NCBI GenBank assembly: GCA_000934455.1
Contig: KN884558.1
Coordinates: 39,404 to 60,602, forward strand
Length of the DNA: 21,199 nucleotides
Direction of reading: 5' to 3'
Source of the DNA: Apostichopus parvimensis
Taxonomy: Eukaryota; Echinodermata; Holothuroidea; Aspidochirotida; Stichopodidae
Position 1 is the stretch's first letter, and every line of letters starts with the position of its first letter. A model generated the notes under the pieces. It saw nothing but the letters and a program-made list of their open reading frames with translations. It did no database searches and was not told the origin of the DNA. A program made the translations under genes and the position numbers. Positions 12,401-19,987 of this stretch are shown piece after piece.

Positions 12401-14750
12401 GCCATTTGGACCAAGTGTTTGCCACGCAAGGTCTACCGGAAGCCAAGAATCTTTTGCAATGCATAGAATAGCACCAGAACTTTCCTCAAATAGTTTTCCC
12501 GGGCACAATTCAATTCGTCTCGATCCACAGTCATGTATAATTAGCGACTTCAAGGGCACTGGAGATAAGGGACATTTAAACGACGTTTAGAACATCAATA
12601 TCGAGTCAGAGTATCCTATTTAGAATGGTAATGGAGTCCTAGCAAACCACAGCTGTAAAATAAGTGCTTCTTGAATTGTGAGAAACGAGTCTCGATAGCT
12701 GTTATATTTAAAGGACTTTAGCATTGGCCCCGTTGTCAATCGAACATGTAACTTACTTATACACGGTGATGCGCGTTCCACTGCATTCTAAACTTCATCA
12801 TTATGATCTACATATTTGCGTTTCTCCAATATCCGGAAAATATGGATAATTTGTTTTTGATATATCGTCCCCGTTCTGGCGTAGTGACGGATGTTCAAAA
12901 TGTGAGTTTTGAGAAAACGCGCTCTAAAGAGTTTCACATTTTGACTTTAGTATAGCGTAATTAAAAAAGGATCTTTTGCACCGAAAGTTGTCAATATTTT
13001 AAATATAACAAATAGAACTTTGAGTTCTCATATTTGTTACTGATCGAAAAATTTCTTACAAAGTAGTATTTTTAGTGTGAACATATTCGTCGTTATGTTA
13101 TGTCATGTCATTTTCAGTTAATTTTAGATATTCGTCAAACATTCGTCACTATGCTAGAACTAAATTTTGAAGTTTCGTCCTGTCACAGACTTGTATTCGT
13201 CACTTTTGTGTGTAGTAGCTAGGGTACACCGTGATGTTCACTGACACACGGGGAGAGGAAGGGGAAGGGATATGATGAATGATGTGAACACATGCAGTGG
13301 CAAAAATAATAGTTCCAGTGGCGTAATCTGTTAAGTCGGAACTCTTATAAAGCACACAGACTACGGAAAATTGTGTACAATACCTTATTTTCAAGTTAGT
13401 GTATTACGTGAAATGTCTCTGACAATAGTTTCTAAGTATCCTTTAAACGCTTTGGGAAGCTTTTCTACTATACTATCCCCTTAAACGGAATGTGAAATTT
13501 TTGTTACGCTCACAGGCACATTCATAATATCCAACCCAACCTCGTGTGAATCCTCAGATTTAAAGAAGGAAACAACTGTGCCATTGTTCAAGTGTTTCCA
13601 AGTTGTTGTTCCTTCTTTTTATTTCCTTCCAGTATACATATAAAATTTATAGAAAGGAGTCATATAATACCTCAACAAGATGAATAACTTATATAAAAGT
13701 TTTTTTTTAAGATGATAGGATACCAAACAGTCCAAGAATAACTAATATAAAAGGGGAGAAAATGTCAAGATGATAGGATATCATAAAAATGCATCTACAC
13801 ATACAAAAGTTAATACATAAAACGATATAACAAACAGACTACAACAAACAAACAAGTGCTCAAATGGAATGTATAAAGCAGAACGGTAAATATATGAGTT
13901 TCTGTAAACTTACGTTAACTCGGTATTTTGTGGGGATTCCTTAGATTTCTGCTCGATTTGTGCAGGAGACTTTTTAGTACAGTATACAAAGTGTGATTCT
14001 GATCACTGTAAATCTTATTAGCCATTCCTGTACACTCAGTTCTTGCAGCAGCATTTACTTTTTCTAAAAGTATATTGTAATCTACATTAAATATAGCTGA
14101 TGTGTATTTGAAACTTCATTCTTCTTTCTTTGCTTTCTTGCGATATAAAATGGTACCAGACAGGCACTGTATATATCACATGTGCCAGCTTGAATAATAG
14201 TATTGAAAACATTTTCGTTAGCATTTTGATTAAAGAAAGACACAACGTAAGCCACACTAGATACTTTGTAATATCCTTTTTTTAATACCTTGATGCTTTG
14301 CAAGGAAAGGTCAAAATGTCGTCGATATATACTCCCAGTAATCAGTTTTGGAGGTTCTAGCCACCTCAGCTCCCTCAATAATGATACGTTGCGATCTTGA
14401 TATAATGAGACCTTCATGTTTTATGGTTTATTTTCAAAAACGAATTTCCTTATATATATATCATGTCCAGCACTGTAATCTGCACGTCGAAATGTGGTCA
14501 CGTGATGTCATTGTTTGGAGAAAAAAATAATGTCACTGTTTGTATTTCCATTCAGCTCAATGATTTATGTGCCACTGGAATTGAGTGATGAATATAGAAA
14601 TACTCCCATGGTATTTTGTAGCTGAATATTTAAAGGATAGATAAACTTATTCACCTGTAATTTATCTGGCGACGACAGTTCATCTCTCTGCATCTTCTTT
14701 CGCCCAGGTAGACTTATGTTACTGTGCCTCATTTTCTTTCTTTCTTGAGG

Positions 14751-14786
<36 letters not shown>

Positions 14787-15622
14787 CCTCATGTCCATTA
14801 TATGTTTACACTTTCCAACTACTTTACTAGTTCATTTATTTATGCGCGGATACACTGTACAAGGATTTACCGATGGAGCTGATGCACTTATCACTAAACA
14901 AGCATGCAATTAGTACATGCATCCGTACACTGTACATCTGCTGTACGGTCATTGTACGTCTGGGAATGACAAGATCCTGAGCAATTAAAGTTGTAAAAAT
15001 TAATGGACAAAATATGTACAATAACAACCTTAGGAATTGAGGATAATATTGCTTATGTATACCGTTTGCATTTATTAATATGTTAAAGTAATCAACGTGC
15101 TAATAGTGCACTTGTTATTACTACTAGCAGATGGATTTCCCCTTCAATACTGTAACTATTTAAGATGTGCCTCATATTGTTGTGGTTATTGAGCTCCATA
15201 GTTATTGATTAAATTCAATGTGTTATTTAGGCCACTCATATGTCTCTAGCTAAATTGTTGTCGGTTTTTCGTTATGAAATTATATAAAATTCCACATACC
15301 GTAAGCACCAGTGCAAGAAAACACCAGCAGCAAAAGAAGACTAGCAGCCTGTAACCAATGAGAAAAACAAAAACAATTTTTTATGTTTGAAACACAGCCC
15401 GTTGCCCTTGATGAACCTTACTACAAAAATTATGAGGAAACAACTTGTCAACATATTTTCCTAAAGGTGAACGATATTTGGATAGCTCATTTTGTGTGAA
15501 TTCTATAGCTTTATAGAAATAGTCCAATCCACACTCGGAAAGGACTCAGAGTTTAATCTTAAACAACAAAGCAACAAAATAAAGCTTACCAAAGCCAACT
15601 CTTTTGTAAATGAAATGGACAT
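389..15622 (-). CDS. Multi-exon gene: single-pass Ig-domain receptor with a micro-exon-encoded cytoplasmic tail (3' end beyond window)
   Basis: Gene-level model built from 25 minus-strand exons, each bounded by AG and GT and open in the carried phase. The order is signal peptide, two Ig-type exons, a transmembrane segment with a basic stop-transfer end, a juxtamembrane exon, and 19 small phase-0 exons. This gives a type I membrane protein with about 370 intracellular residues visible. Phases fit throughout (0, 1, 1, gap, 1, 1, 0, then all 0) except between exons 3 and 4, where exon 3 ends in phase 0 and exon 4 needs phase 1. The last visible exon (389-460) ends in a donor, so the gene continues leftwards. 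An Ig receptor with a long intracellular tail suggests adhesion or immune signalling, but that is inference. No named family was recognised. Transcript data could merge, drop or extend individual exons. Confidence 0.8.
1003..1034 (+). repeat. G-rich low-complexity tract in intron 24
   Basis: Plus strand shows repeated GGGA units followed by an uninterrupted G run. On the transcribed minus-strand gene this is a C-rich intron segment. It could form a G-quadruplex in DNA; functional effect unknown. Confidence 0.7.
1118..1174 (-). CDS. Exon 24: helix-like tail module
   Basis: Acceptor ttatctttatag, consensus donor gtaagt; 57 nt, phase 0 to 0, encoding GNFMTQLKSLLKTIAEKVL. Typical L-x-x-L-L-x-x-I amphipathic pattern. 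Confidence 0.82.
1468..1515 (-). CDS. Exon 23: helix-like tail module with IKYIKI
   Basis: Acceptor ttaccttacag, donor gtaaga; 48 nt, phase 0 to 0, encoding IKYIKIVQAIQERFGE. The first six residues (1515-1498) fit IxYxxI. Confidence 0.82.
1899..1961 (-). CDS. Exon 22: tail module
   Basis: Acceptor atttcaattag, donor gtaaga; 63 nt, phase 0 to 0, 21 residues beginning LDVTEEHRNISYIAATNAA. Slightly longer than its neighbours and Ala/Thr-rich at its end. Confidence 0.78.
2124..2177 (-). CDS. Exon 21: helix-like tail module with ITIM-like VQYAML
   Basis: Acceptor cactttgcag, consensus donor gtaagt; 54 nt, phase 0 to 0, encoding EPSSDAVDALVQYAMLKP. VQYAML (2147-2130) fits VxYxxL, but the hydrophobic spacing may simply reflect a helix face. 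Confidence 0.82.
2513..2566 (-). CDS. Exon 20: helix-like tail module
   Basis: Acceptor ttttattgcag, donor gtaagc; 54 nt, phase 0 to 0, encoding QKMDDLLKIIDDSNTSQK. Clear D-D-L-L-K-I-I helix core with a polar end. Confidence 0.82.
2754..2801 (-). CDS. Exon 19: tail module
   Basis: Acceptor ttcctacag and consensus donor gtgagt; 48 nt, phase 0 to 0, encoding ITAREFATITSPLRES. Less clearly helical than its neighbours (TSP near the centre); Ser/Thr-rich. Confidence 0.75.
2802..3974. other. Long tail intron without a convincing exon
   Basis: The longest intron of the tail. Open stretches on both strands at 2862-3219 have no module-like peptide, and an AG...GT interval near 3785-3840 yields a Pro/His-rich peptide unlike the modules. 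A sequence resembling a hAT-type end (CAGGGGCGTCGCC, about 3655) has no visible partner. Confidence 0.5.
3975..4025 (-). CDS. Exon 18: helix-like tail module
   Basis: Acceptor taacattcag; 51 nt, phase 0 to 0, encoding VSEKCLEIARQQYLQKK. The donor is non-optimal (AAG then gttggt). It precedes the longest tail intron (1173 nt to exon 19), which may hide an exon I did not see. Confidence 0.72.
4485..4538 (-). CDS. Exon 17: helix-like tail module
   Basis: Acceptor atttttaacag, donor gtatgg; 54 nt, phase 0 to 0, encoding KSPAETVEILRIIAEKKQ. One of the clearest examples of the module: a helix N-cap (SPAE), then V-x-I-L-x-I-I. Confidence 0.8.
4904..4954 (-). CDS. Exon 16: helix-like tail module, weak donor
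   Basis: Acceptor atgttgctgtag; phase 0 in, encoding ELLLILECLELEKEENV. The donor is poor: gttcgt after 4904, or gtggtt after 4907 (one codon shorter); both keep phase 0. It is the most hydrophobic module at its start. The weak donor makes it a good candidate for regulated skipping. Confidence 0.65.
5237..5293 (-). CDS. Exon 15: helix-like tail module
   Basis: Acceptor ataaccaacag, donor gtcagt; 57 nt, phase 0 to 0, encoding KENTVRLLSEFVKDKQLQE. It shares with exons 17, 20 and 24 a charged start, a central V/L-x-x-L/I-L pattern and a polar end. Confidence 0.78.
6033..6086 (-). CDS. Exon 14: helix-like tail module
   Basis: Acceptor ttatctaacag, donor gtatgc; 54 nt, phase 0 to 0, encoding VHKERFKEELDKFIAKHG. 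Amphipathic pattern (V1, F6, L10, F13, I14) ending in Gly as a helix cap. A 739-nt intron follows. Confidence 0.78.
6393..6440 (-). CDS. Exon 13: helix-like tail module
   Basis: Acceptor ttaacctccag, donor gtgagg; 48 nt, phase 0 to 0, encoding EEFNKKFRAIFEMESQ. Hydrophobics at F3, F7, I10/F11 and M13 between charged residues fit an amphipathic helix. Confidence 0.78.
6594..6620 (-). CDS. Exon 12: 27-nt micro-exon
   Basis: Acceptor cttccatcag and donor gtaaga, both strong; 27 nt, phase 0 to 0, encoding NDKAQKKLQ. It is at the short end for normally recognised exons. Its removal would delete nine residues and keep the frame. It marks the switch from disordered Lys-rich to helix-like modules. 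Confidence 0.72.
6796..6852 (-). CDS. Exon 11: Lys-rich tail module, older relative of exons 8 and 10
   Basis: Acceptor ctaactttcag, donor gtaaac; 57 nt, phase 0 to 0, encoding KVKTPDKKKKEKNKSTKPK. Same length as exon 10, with identical residues at about 10 of 19 positions (K1, T4, D6, K8, K10, K12, K14, T16, K17, K19). I infer an older exon duplication, though Lys-rich composition alone would give some of these matches. Confidence 0.78.
7036..7092 (-). CDS. Exon 10: Lys-rich tail module, tandem copy B
   Basis: Acceptor tcaatttcag, donor gtacct; 57 nt, phase 0 to 0, encoding KTDTTDTKSKDKKKDTKQK. The intron sequence on both sides also resembles that around exon 8, showing that a genomic block was copied rather than a spliced transcript. 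Confidence 0.8.
7646..7744 (-). CDS. Exon 9: acidic tail module, tandem copy B
   Basis: Acceptor ttactttcag, donor gtttcg (weaker than the gtatcg of exon 7); 99 nt, phase 0 to 0, beginning HAGETAVDVGETS and ending LISKNVNQ. Differences from exon 7 include Tyr to Ser (codon at 7663-7661), which removes the ITIM-like motif. No stop or frameshift, so the copy remains usable. Confidence 0.8.
8033..8089 (-). CDS. Exon 8: Lys/Asp-rich tail module, tandem copy A
   Basis: Acceptor atcaatttcag, donor gtactc; 57 nt, phase 0 to 0, encoding TTDMADSESKDKKEDTKQK. Paralogous to exon 10 (same length, same C-terminal DTKQK) and more distantly to exon 11. It is low-complexity, charged and probably disordered. 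Confidence 0.8.
8339..8633. mobile_element. hAT-like non-autonomous element (MITE)
   Basis: Left end CAGGGGCTAGCCAG; right end reads CAGTGACGTAGCCAG on the other strand, an imperfect terminal inverted repeat of the common hAT type. Flanks ACTAGCAT (8331-8338) and GTTAGCAT (8634-8641) form an 8-bp target duplication with two differences. Subterminal G/C runs are present on both sides and there is no coding capacity. The uninterrupted site (ctagcatcaatgt) is preserved at 7550-7562 in copy B, which independently fixes the boundaries to within about two bases. Confidence 0.8.
8728..8826 (-). CDS. Exon 7: acidic tail module, tandem copy A, with ITIM-like Tyr
   Basis: Acceptor ttactttcag, donor gtatcg; 99 nt, phase 0 to 0, 33 residues beginning HADETAVDVGETS and ending QTLIYKIVNQ. 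Near-identical to exon 9. The LIYKIV hexapeptide (8751-8734) fits the (I/V/L/S)xYxx(I/V/L) inhibitory-motif consensus; exon 9 has Ser in place of the Tyr. The exon belongs to the tandemly duplicated block. Confidence 0.8.
9108..9163 (-). CDS. Exon 6: juxtamembrane exon, phase adaptor
   Basis: Acceptor ttggcag at 9164-9170 and donor gtacaa from 9107; 56 nt. Entering in phase 1 gives ISKHCGKQSEDTEDQEQR and leaves in phase 0. This is the only exon that converts the phase-1 extracellular/TM part into the all-phase-0 tail. A one-base-shorter end would leave phase 2 and hit a stop in exon 7, so this donor was chosen. It is polar and acidic with one Cys, a possible acylation site. Confidence 0.75.
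9164..10382. other. Intron between transmembrane and juxtamembrane exons
   Basis: No exon seen. Contains AT-rich sequence with TCGAA/TTCGAA-rich stretches (about 9470-9590) and a G-rich tract (10000-10030). Confidence 0.5.
10383..10514 (-). CDS. Exon 5: transmembrane segment
   Basis: Acceptor tttattgcag next to 10514 and donor gtaaat from 10382; 132 nt, phase 1 in and phase 1 out. It encodes a short stalk (KVKCMDDPVTEKKGKG), an uninterrupted hydrophobic stretch of about 22 residues (GLIAGLLVVFAIIAAIAVF and following IVI), then the basic stop-transfer end RTRKK. With the signal peptide this sets type I topology, so everything from exon 6 onward is cytoplasmic. Confidence 0.88.
10581..10844 (+). 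mobile_element. Retroelement-like insertion built as an inverted repeat
   Basis: Flanked by a perfect 12-bp direct repeat TTAATCATTTTT (10569-10580 and 10845-10856). Inside, 10633-10672 and 10676-10715 are perfect 40-bp inverted arms with a 3-nt spacer. The outer parts 10578-10633 and 10768-10824 are also inverted copies, nearly perfect. A unique segment (10716-10766) on one side holds a hairpin followed by GAAAA (10736-10757). The variable-length target duplication and partial inverted copy fit target-primed reverse transcription with inversion rather than a cut-and-paste transposon. Family unproven; it resembles the Penelope-like 3' end at 18 kb in its hairpin-plus-GAAA layout. Confidence 0.65.
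11054..11392 (-). CDS. Exon 4: extracellular Ig-type domain (membrane-proximal)
   Basis: Acceptor tttccacag at 11393-11401 and donor gtaatc from 11053; 339 nt, phase 1 in and phase 1 out. The domain has the same early pattern as exon 3: two Cys (EGCES, ESCTRNG), then the B-strand Cys in GSLTCSVSGLRPP. It ends with the F-strand motif ASLTCSARPD and a G strand (KITITTG). An NGT sequon is present. There is no obvious C-strand Trp (VELTM in its place), a divergence from exon 3. Joining exon 5 completes a Gly codon and leads directly into the membrane segment. A broken copy lies at 11713-11938. Confidence 0.85.
11713..11938 (-). pseudogene. Broken duplicate of Ig exon 4
   Basis: Clear nucleotide similarity to 11165-11405, the 5' two-thirds of exon 4 with its acceptor. 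Damage: the acceptor is altered (ttccaag instead of ttccacag), a TGA replaces the Glu codon just after the first Cys, a 5-nt length change falls in the B-strand region, a second TGA lies in the NHR segment, and the 3' third with the F-strand Cys is missing. Not translatable as an Ig domain. Confidence 0.85.
12074..12558 (-). CDS. Exon 3: extracellular Ig-type domain plus start of a second one
   Basis: Acceptor ttatctccag at 12559-12568; phase 1 in. Domain 1 shows a B-strand Cys (AILCIAKD), the C-strand Trp (VDLAWQ) and an F-strand Cys (KFTCAASD), with an extra Cys pair before them (HDCGS, ELCPG). NIS, NKT and NRT sequons suit an extracellular location. After domain 1 a second B-strand-like segment starts (SSFQMKCPVG), but the exon runs out before the matching C-F strands. 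The best visible donor (AGG then gtaaca at 12073) gives phase 0, which does not match exon 4 (phase 1). A 13-bp-period tandem duplication lies at 12081-12105, right at the 3' end. The 3' boundary is therefore uncertain; the domain call is firm, the exon end is not. Confidence 0.75.
12081..12105 (-). repeat. 13-bp-period tandem duplication at the 3' end of exon 3
   Basis: aagttctgttga occurs at 12081-12092 and again at 12094-12105. A 13-bp duplication shifts the frame by one and lies only a few bases from the only reasonable donor, next to the unresolved exon 3/4 junction. Confidence 0.8.
13930..14417 (-). pseudogene. Degraded coding-like segment, beta-sandwich-like, family unknown
   Basis: Two adjacent minus-strand open stretches in different frames. 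The first (14417-14082) includes LRWLEPPKLITG, KKGYYKVSSVAYVVSF and IQAGTCDIYSA. The second (about 14120-13920), after a frame change, includes VDYNILLEKVN and RTECTGMANK. The spaced W, G-Y-Y and Cys pattern could be an Ig-type domain that lost its B-strand Cys (Tyr at that place), or a TNF/C1q-like sandwich (GYY-x-V-S-S-x-x-Y). No plausible acceptor precedes it. Probably a relic. Confidence 0.35.
14655..14732 (-). pseudogene. Possible relic first exon
   Basis: ATG at 14732, 26 open codons beginning MRHSNISLPGRKK and ending SPDKLQ, directly followed by a good donor (CAG then gtgaat). It lies just upstream of the degraded segment above, so it could be the N-terminal exon of the same lost gene, or chance. 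Phase 0 out does not fit the receptor gene. Confidence 0.25.
14746..14791. repeat. 46-bp AT palindrome
   Basis: TGAGGTATTTATATA on the left meets its reverse complement on the right around an alternating AT core. It can extrude as a cruciform; alternatively a microsatellite expanded inside a short palindrome. Confidence 0.8.
15300..15348 (-). CDS. Exon 2: hydrophobic core of the signal peptide
   Basis: Acceptor ttacag at 15349-15354 and donor gtatgt from 15299; 49 nt, phase 0 in and phase 1 out. It encodes AASLLLLLVFSCTGAY plus the first base of the next codon. The Leu/Val core followed by small residues (SCTGA) fits a cleavable secretion signal ending near Gly-Ala. Phase 1 out matches exon 3, the usual phase for exchangeable Ig exons. 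Confidence 0.8.
15590..15622 (-). CDS. Exon 1 (coding): start codon and first half of the signal peptide
   Basis: ATG at 15622-15620 followed by MSISFTKELAL, then a good donor (gtaagc) at 15589, ending in phase 0. This start was chosen because joining exon 2 gives a textbook signal peptide: a short polar/charged N-terminus, then a Leu-rich core. An acceptor-like site (ttcattgtag) lies just upstream near 15655-15664, so a separate 5' UTR exon is likely. No promoter was identified. Confidence 0.75.
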
Positions 15623-17984
15623 TTTCGATGAACTGGGATCTGTTTGATGAAAAAAGCTACAATGAAGTGTAAAGAACTTCAGTTATTGTTATAAACGGTC
15701 ATCATTGCATGTGCAAATACTTTACATGCTTCTCCATAAATGTAAACGGTTAGCATATGGCTTATCGGGAGTCTGGAAGGTTGCTTGTCCAAACCTTTAA
15801 TATCAGAACATCGTTATCAAAGAAATGCTTTTTCAAACAAGTCAGCAATAAAGGTTCACTTTTCAAGTAACTGTAAACGCTTGTTTCTCATTTCCAGCAT
15901 AGTTTACAATTATATATGCAACTTCATCCAGCTAATCCAAAATCAACTTTGCTAGCAAAGATCGTTGTCTGAGAATACAACTTGAAGAAAATTTTGCCAC
16001 AGCCTCAGATTTGAATTACAAAATACCGCACAAGCCGACGTATTTGTATGTTAAAACCATATGTTAAAACCATTATTCAAATGATCATTATTTCAATAAG
16101 TAGTTAAATATTACCAGAATCAAATACCTGTAACACTTTTAAATAACCTTTACGGAACCATCGTACGTTATATAATGTTGTAGAAGCTCAGAGTGGTGTA
16201 ATTCGAATTAAGTAAACTTTGCTCTGTCAGGTTATCTTTCTTCCTAGGATGACAAAGAGAATAGGATGGATTCATTTTATGTCAACTATATCCATACCAC
16301 AACAGACACAATAAACTTTTACATGAAAAGGGTTTTAATCTGTCGTGACTCAACGGAATGTGAATACTTCTTACATAATGTCGCTTATAGCCTTAATAAA
16401 GGACGTTTGTGTTGATGACTGCAACAATTGTAGGATTATTCAGTAGGATTATTAGATGTGCGTCATTGGATAAAATGCTACTTTATAAATTGCTACCCAT
16501 CACAAACCACGGCGAAGGTGTAACCAAATATGTGCGAAATAGTGTCCAAAGCTTATCTTAAGCCGTCATCACGATGGATTTCAAACTATATTGGTGTTTT
16601 GTTTGGGTTTGGCTATTGTGTCTCAGTGTAAAATGACATATGTGTGTAAAACGTGTAGGGCTCTCCACTTAAATATTAAGTGTCAGAGTGATCGGGCGTA
16701 TGTATGAGTATGTTCTATTATGCCTTCGTGATATGGTGATGTCATTGGTCAAAGGTCTTAAAGATCTAAGCCATGTAGGAAATATGACATTTGTTTTGAA
16801 ATCACACTATTTAAACAAAATGTTTAAGACCATGACATCAGCTGGATTCAAAGGCTTACGAAGCATTATCGCATGTTAAAATAGTATGCACTTCAAACTT
16901 GGTGAGTGTAAATCTTAGCATGGGAGGATGTGCCTCCGTAAGTGATGGAATCATAGCGCGAGTTGTAATCATAACGTCATATTGTGACCCAAAAAAGATG
17001 AGATCTGAACATCTATGGATTATGATTTTGCTTAATTGTTCGTAGGGGAGTAGCGGTGAAAGCAGTCGCAAATAATTGCTATGAATGTTCCATCTAGCTT
17101 GCATTTTGGATTTAACTATAGTGCTAAGAAATTTCAGACCAAAGAAGATACACACGATAAAGTCCCACAACTATTAATAAAGTAAAATCACTCCAGGAAA
17201 TATCCAGCAGCTCGTGTAACAAACGAATGTTTATGACAAATAAGTACCACATCCCCCCTAATTACGTATACACTGGTATCAACCTAACCTATCAAGTCAG
17301 GAGTAACCCTGTCCCGGAAATATTACCGTATAATACATACACCGTCTAGATGTAGATTCCTATCCCGACAAACAATGAAGTCTCCACAAAAGCTGTGTAC
17401 ACTGTCTGACAGTGCATGCAGTACACAGGAAGACAACGAGACAACAAATGTGGTGTAAAAGGAACATCAAGATTTAGGCAAATAGGTTCTCCTCGGACTC
17501 AATATCGAATTTTACCTAACCAACAACACACTTAATACCAAATAAATCGAGATTACTCAACCCTCCCCACGTGCCAAATTATAAAACTTGTACAACGCCA
17601 CTGAGTAAACACTTACACAACACACCGATTTTCTTTAATAAATAAGTTACAATGCGGGCCACCCTAAGCATCTAGTACACAGGTGTGCATGATTTGTAAA
17701 TATCAGGATCCCGCCATTAAATGCAAAGGGTTCACTTTCCAAGAGTGACAACTATTATTATTCACGTTCAACGTGGTGATGTTTTTTTAGGACTACATAC
17801 ATAGGTGAGAGTTAAGTACGTTCGTCGAGCTTGTCAAGCTATTCCTCTACAACGTTCGGCAAGTGTATAATACGATACAACTCACATTTAATCGATCCAA
17901 ATAAATTCGAATTAATTAATCTGTTACGTTTGCATCAATATTCGAAACAAAATAACATAAAACTGTTAGCAAACTGCTTATCAA
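15623..17984. other. Region upstream of the receptor gene, no gene recognised
   Basis: Expected to contain the 5' UTR and promoter of the receptor, but no convincing TATA box or initiator can be picked out of such AT-rich sequence. Open stretches at 16688-16879 and 16856-17170 show no known domain. The segment 17641-17900 has the look of interspersed repeat sequence but without visible ends. Confidence 0.4.
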
Positions 17985-18530
17985 CTAAAGAGCCTGTGTA
18001 GGAGAATGTGTAAAAGTAAGTTGGCCTGATGTTTCGATCCTAGCAGGATCTTCTTCAAAGGCTAAATGACAAGTAACAGTAACAGAAGGGACAAAAACAC
18101 GCACAGAATACAGACAGGTTAATGAGCATGGTGAACACAAAAAGATAGATATAAGGGGATTAGTAGACAAGGGATGGAGAGAGGAAAGAAACCAACAGGG
18201 GAAGGTGGTAGGTAAGATATAAACAGTGGAGGGACAAAGAGAGGATTAAGGGAAGGGGTAGGAAATAAACTGGAGAAGGACAAAGACAGAAAAGTGTGGA
18301 GAAAATGGGTGGAACTGAGCTATGGAAAGAGGGGTCAAGGGGAGAAGGAGGGGGAGAAGAAAAGTTAGTCATGTCCTTCCTGAATGTTGAGCCCATGAGT
18401 TTGAATGGTGCGAAGGCGTTGCATCCACAACCTCTCTCTGCTGATTCGTACTAGGTCAGGACGGCTACCTAAGGATACGATTTTTTGACAGTCTATACCT
18501 ATTTTGAAGTAGATTATTTACGAAGGTGAA
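17985..18530 (-). mobile_element. 3' end of a Penelope-like (or related) retroelement, degraded
   Basis: On the minus strand, the C-terminal peptide SRPDLVRISRERLWMQRLRT continues to THGLNIQEGHD and a stop at 18367-18365. The arrangement RE-x-x-W-x-x-x-L-x-T followed by HGLN is typical of the C-terminus of GIY-YIG-bearing Penelope-like proteins. After it comes a CT-rich 3' tract (18160-18360) and then GAAGA, hairpin GATCC-tgcta-GGATC (18036-18050) and GAAAC. Frame changes upstream of 18490 show it is broken. Family assignment rests on motif memory. Confidence 0.5.
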
Positions 18531-19984
18531 CCCGTTAATTTGCATGTGAGACGAAAGTTGAATTAAACTTATGGATTTTGTTACTTTACTGATACAAGTA
18601 CACCGAACCTGTAATAATCACAATCAACTTGATGTTTGCTTATGTTTATATCCTAAGCATTTCCCAGTAAATCCGAACTTACTGGAAACAAAACATTGTT
18701 AAATGATGTATTGTTAATGCCTCACCCTTTATCGTAGGATAAATGGCAGGGTACTGCCTGGTCATATGCGACTCGAAAGTCTTTATAAATGTCAACGAGG
18801 ATAAGAAAAAAGAATGCTTATAGTAATGAACCCTGCCTGATATTAACAAATGTTGAACGATCAATAGTATGTATACTTACTTTGATTTGTAGTGTATGAC
18901 TGCTTTAAAGAACATATCTCATTATGCGAGGCCGAACGTTAACTCTGTGTTCTAATGTAGGTTGAATGTTCACGCGTTACTTACAAGGTGTGTTTATTAC
19001 GATTCTAAAGTATCTTTATAAGGACGCCCATAACATAGACTAAGTTCAAGTTATACATTGTGTAGTTATCTGTGAAATACAGAATATCAACTATTGTTCA
19101 ACGGGCAGAGTCCAAAGGTTAGTTTGCCAGTGTTTAAAATTGCACCTACATTCAGTTTACTGTGTTCAGTATATTTATTATTGGGTCAAGAAACGGCAAC
19201 GTTCCTTTAAAGATTATTATTTAGGTCCCACATAGGTTAATTTATGAAATTGTGAAAAATGCCTCGAAGATATTCTATACGAAAAAAATTAAATCAAACT
19301 GTAACTACACAGACGTAATAAAAAAACACTATTATCAGTCAATATCTCTAATCAAAAATTACTAACGTCTGTTTAACCCGATAGCGGACAGCCTATGCAG
19401 TAACACTGCACAATTTGAAAGCATACATATTCAAACTGAACCAATGTATGGAACAATTGCAATAAAGATGAGTTGAGTTCTTACAATCTACTATGTTAGT
19501 ATTTGTTAGGGATAGCATATACGATTATATCATATACACTGTCAAAATATCTATGTAATGTTACAACAACAAAAAAGTACCGTCAACAAGTTTTACACAA
19601 TATCGTTGGCAATTTTGGGTCAGTCTGTAAAATTACTTATAATTTATAATTTAAAGACTTATTAGTATTTACAATTCCATTATGAATGGTTCTGAAGATT
19701 CAGAAAAGTGACAATGGTCGGCTAACATGTCAGAGGGCGGCTCATCATTTCTTGACCATTTCACGTTCCTTTAACTACTGCGAAAACCTAGCCAATTTTC
19801 ACGTATTCATTACATTTATTGTGTGTAATGATGTCATTAAAAAGGTGTTGATATTTTTTCGAAAAGCTCTTTTCGTTCCCAAGATATACACATTTGAATT
19901 TTTGATAAATCTGGGAAACTCATTAAATATGTGTTAACTATGACATTGAGTGTTGCACTCATCAACATTCCTTATTCTTATTTC
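18531..19984. other. No feature recognised
   Basis: AT-rich, with short open stretches only; no splice-consistent exons, no tRNA-like cloverleaf and no repeat structure seen by eye. Confidence 0.4.
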
Positions 19985-19987
19985 TTA

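Larger units (their letters stand above)
12559..15299. other. Large intron 2
   Basis: No exon in phase with exons 2 and 3. Holds an ATTCGTC-rich stretch (13087-13200), an imperfect hairpin (13562-13577 with 13601-13618), degraded coding-like segments (13930-14417 and 14655-14732) and an AT palindrome (14746-14791). Confidence 0.55.

Noticed and set aside
16688..17170. Open stretches on both strands around 16.7-17.2 kb
   Set aside because: No recognisable domain, no splice-consistent partner exons and no start context.
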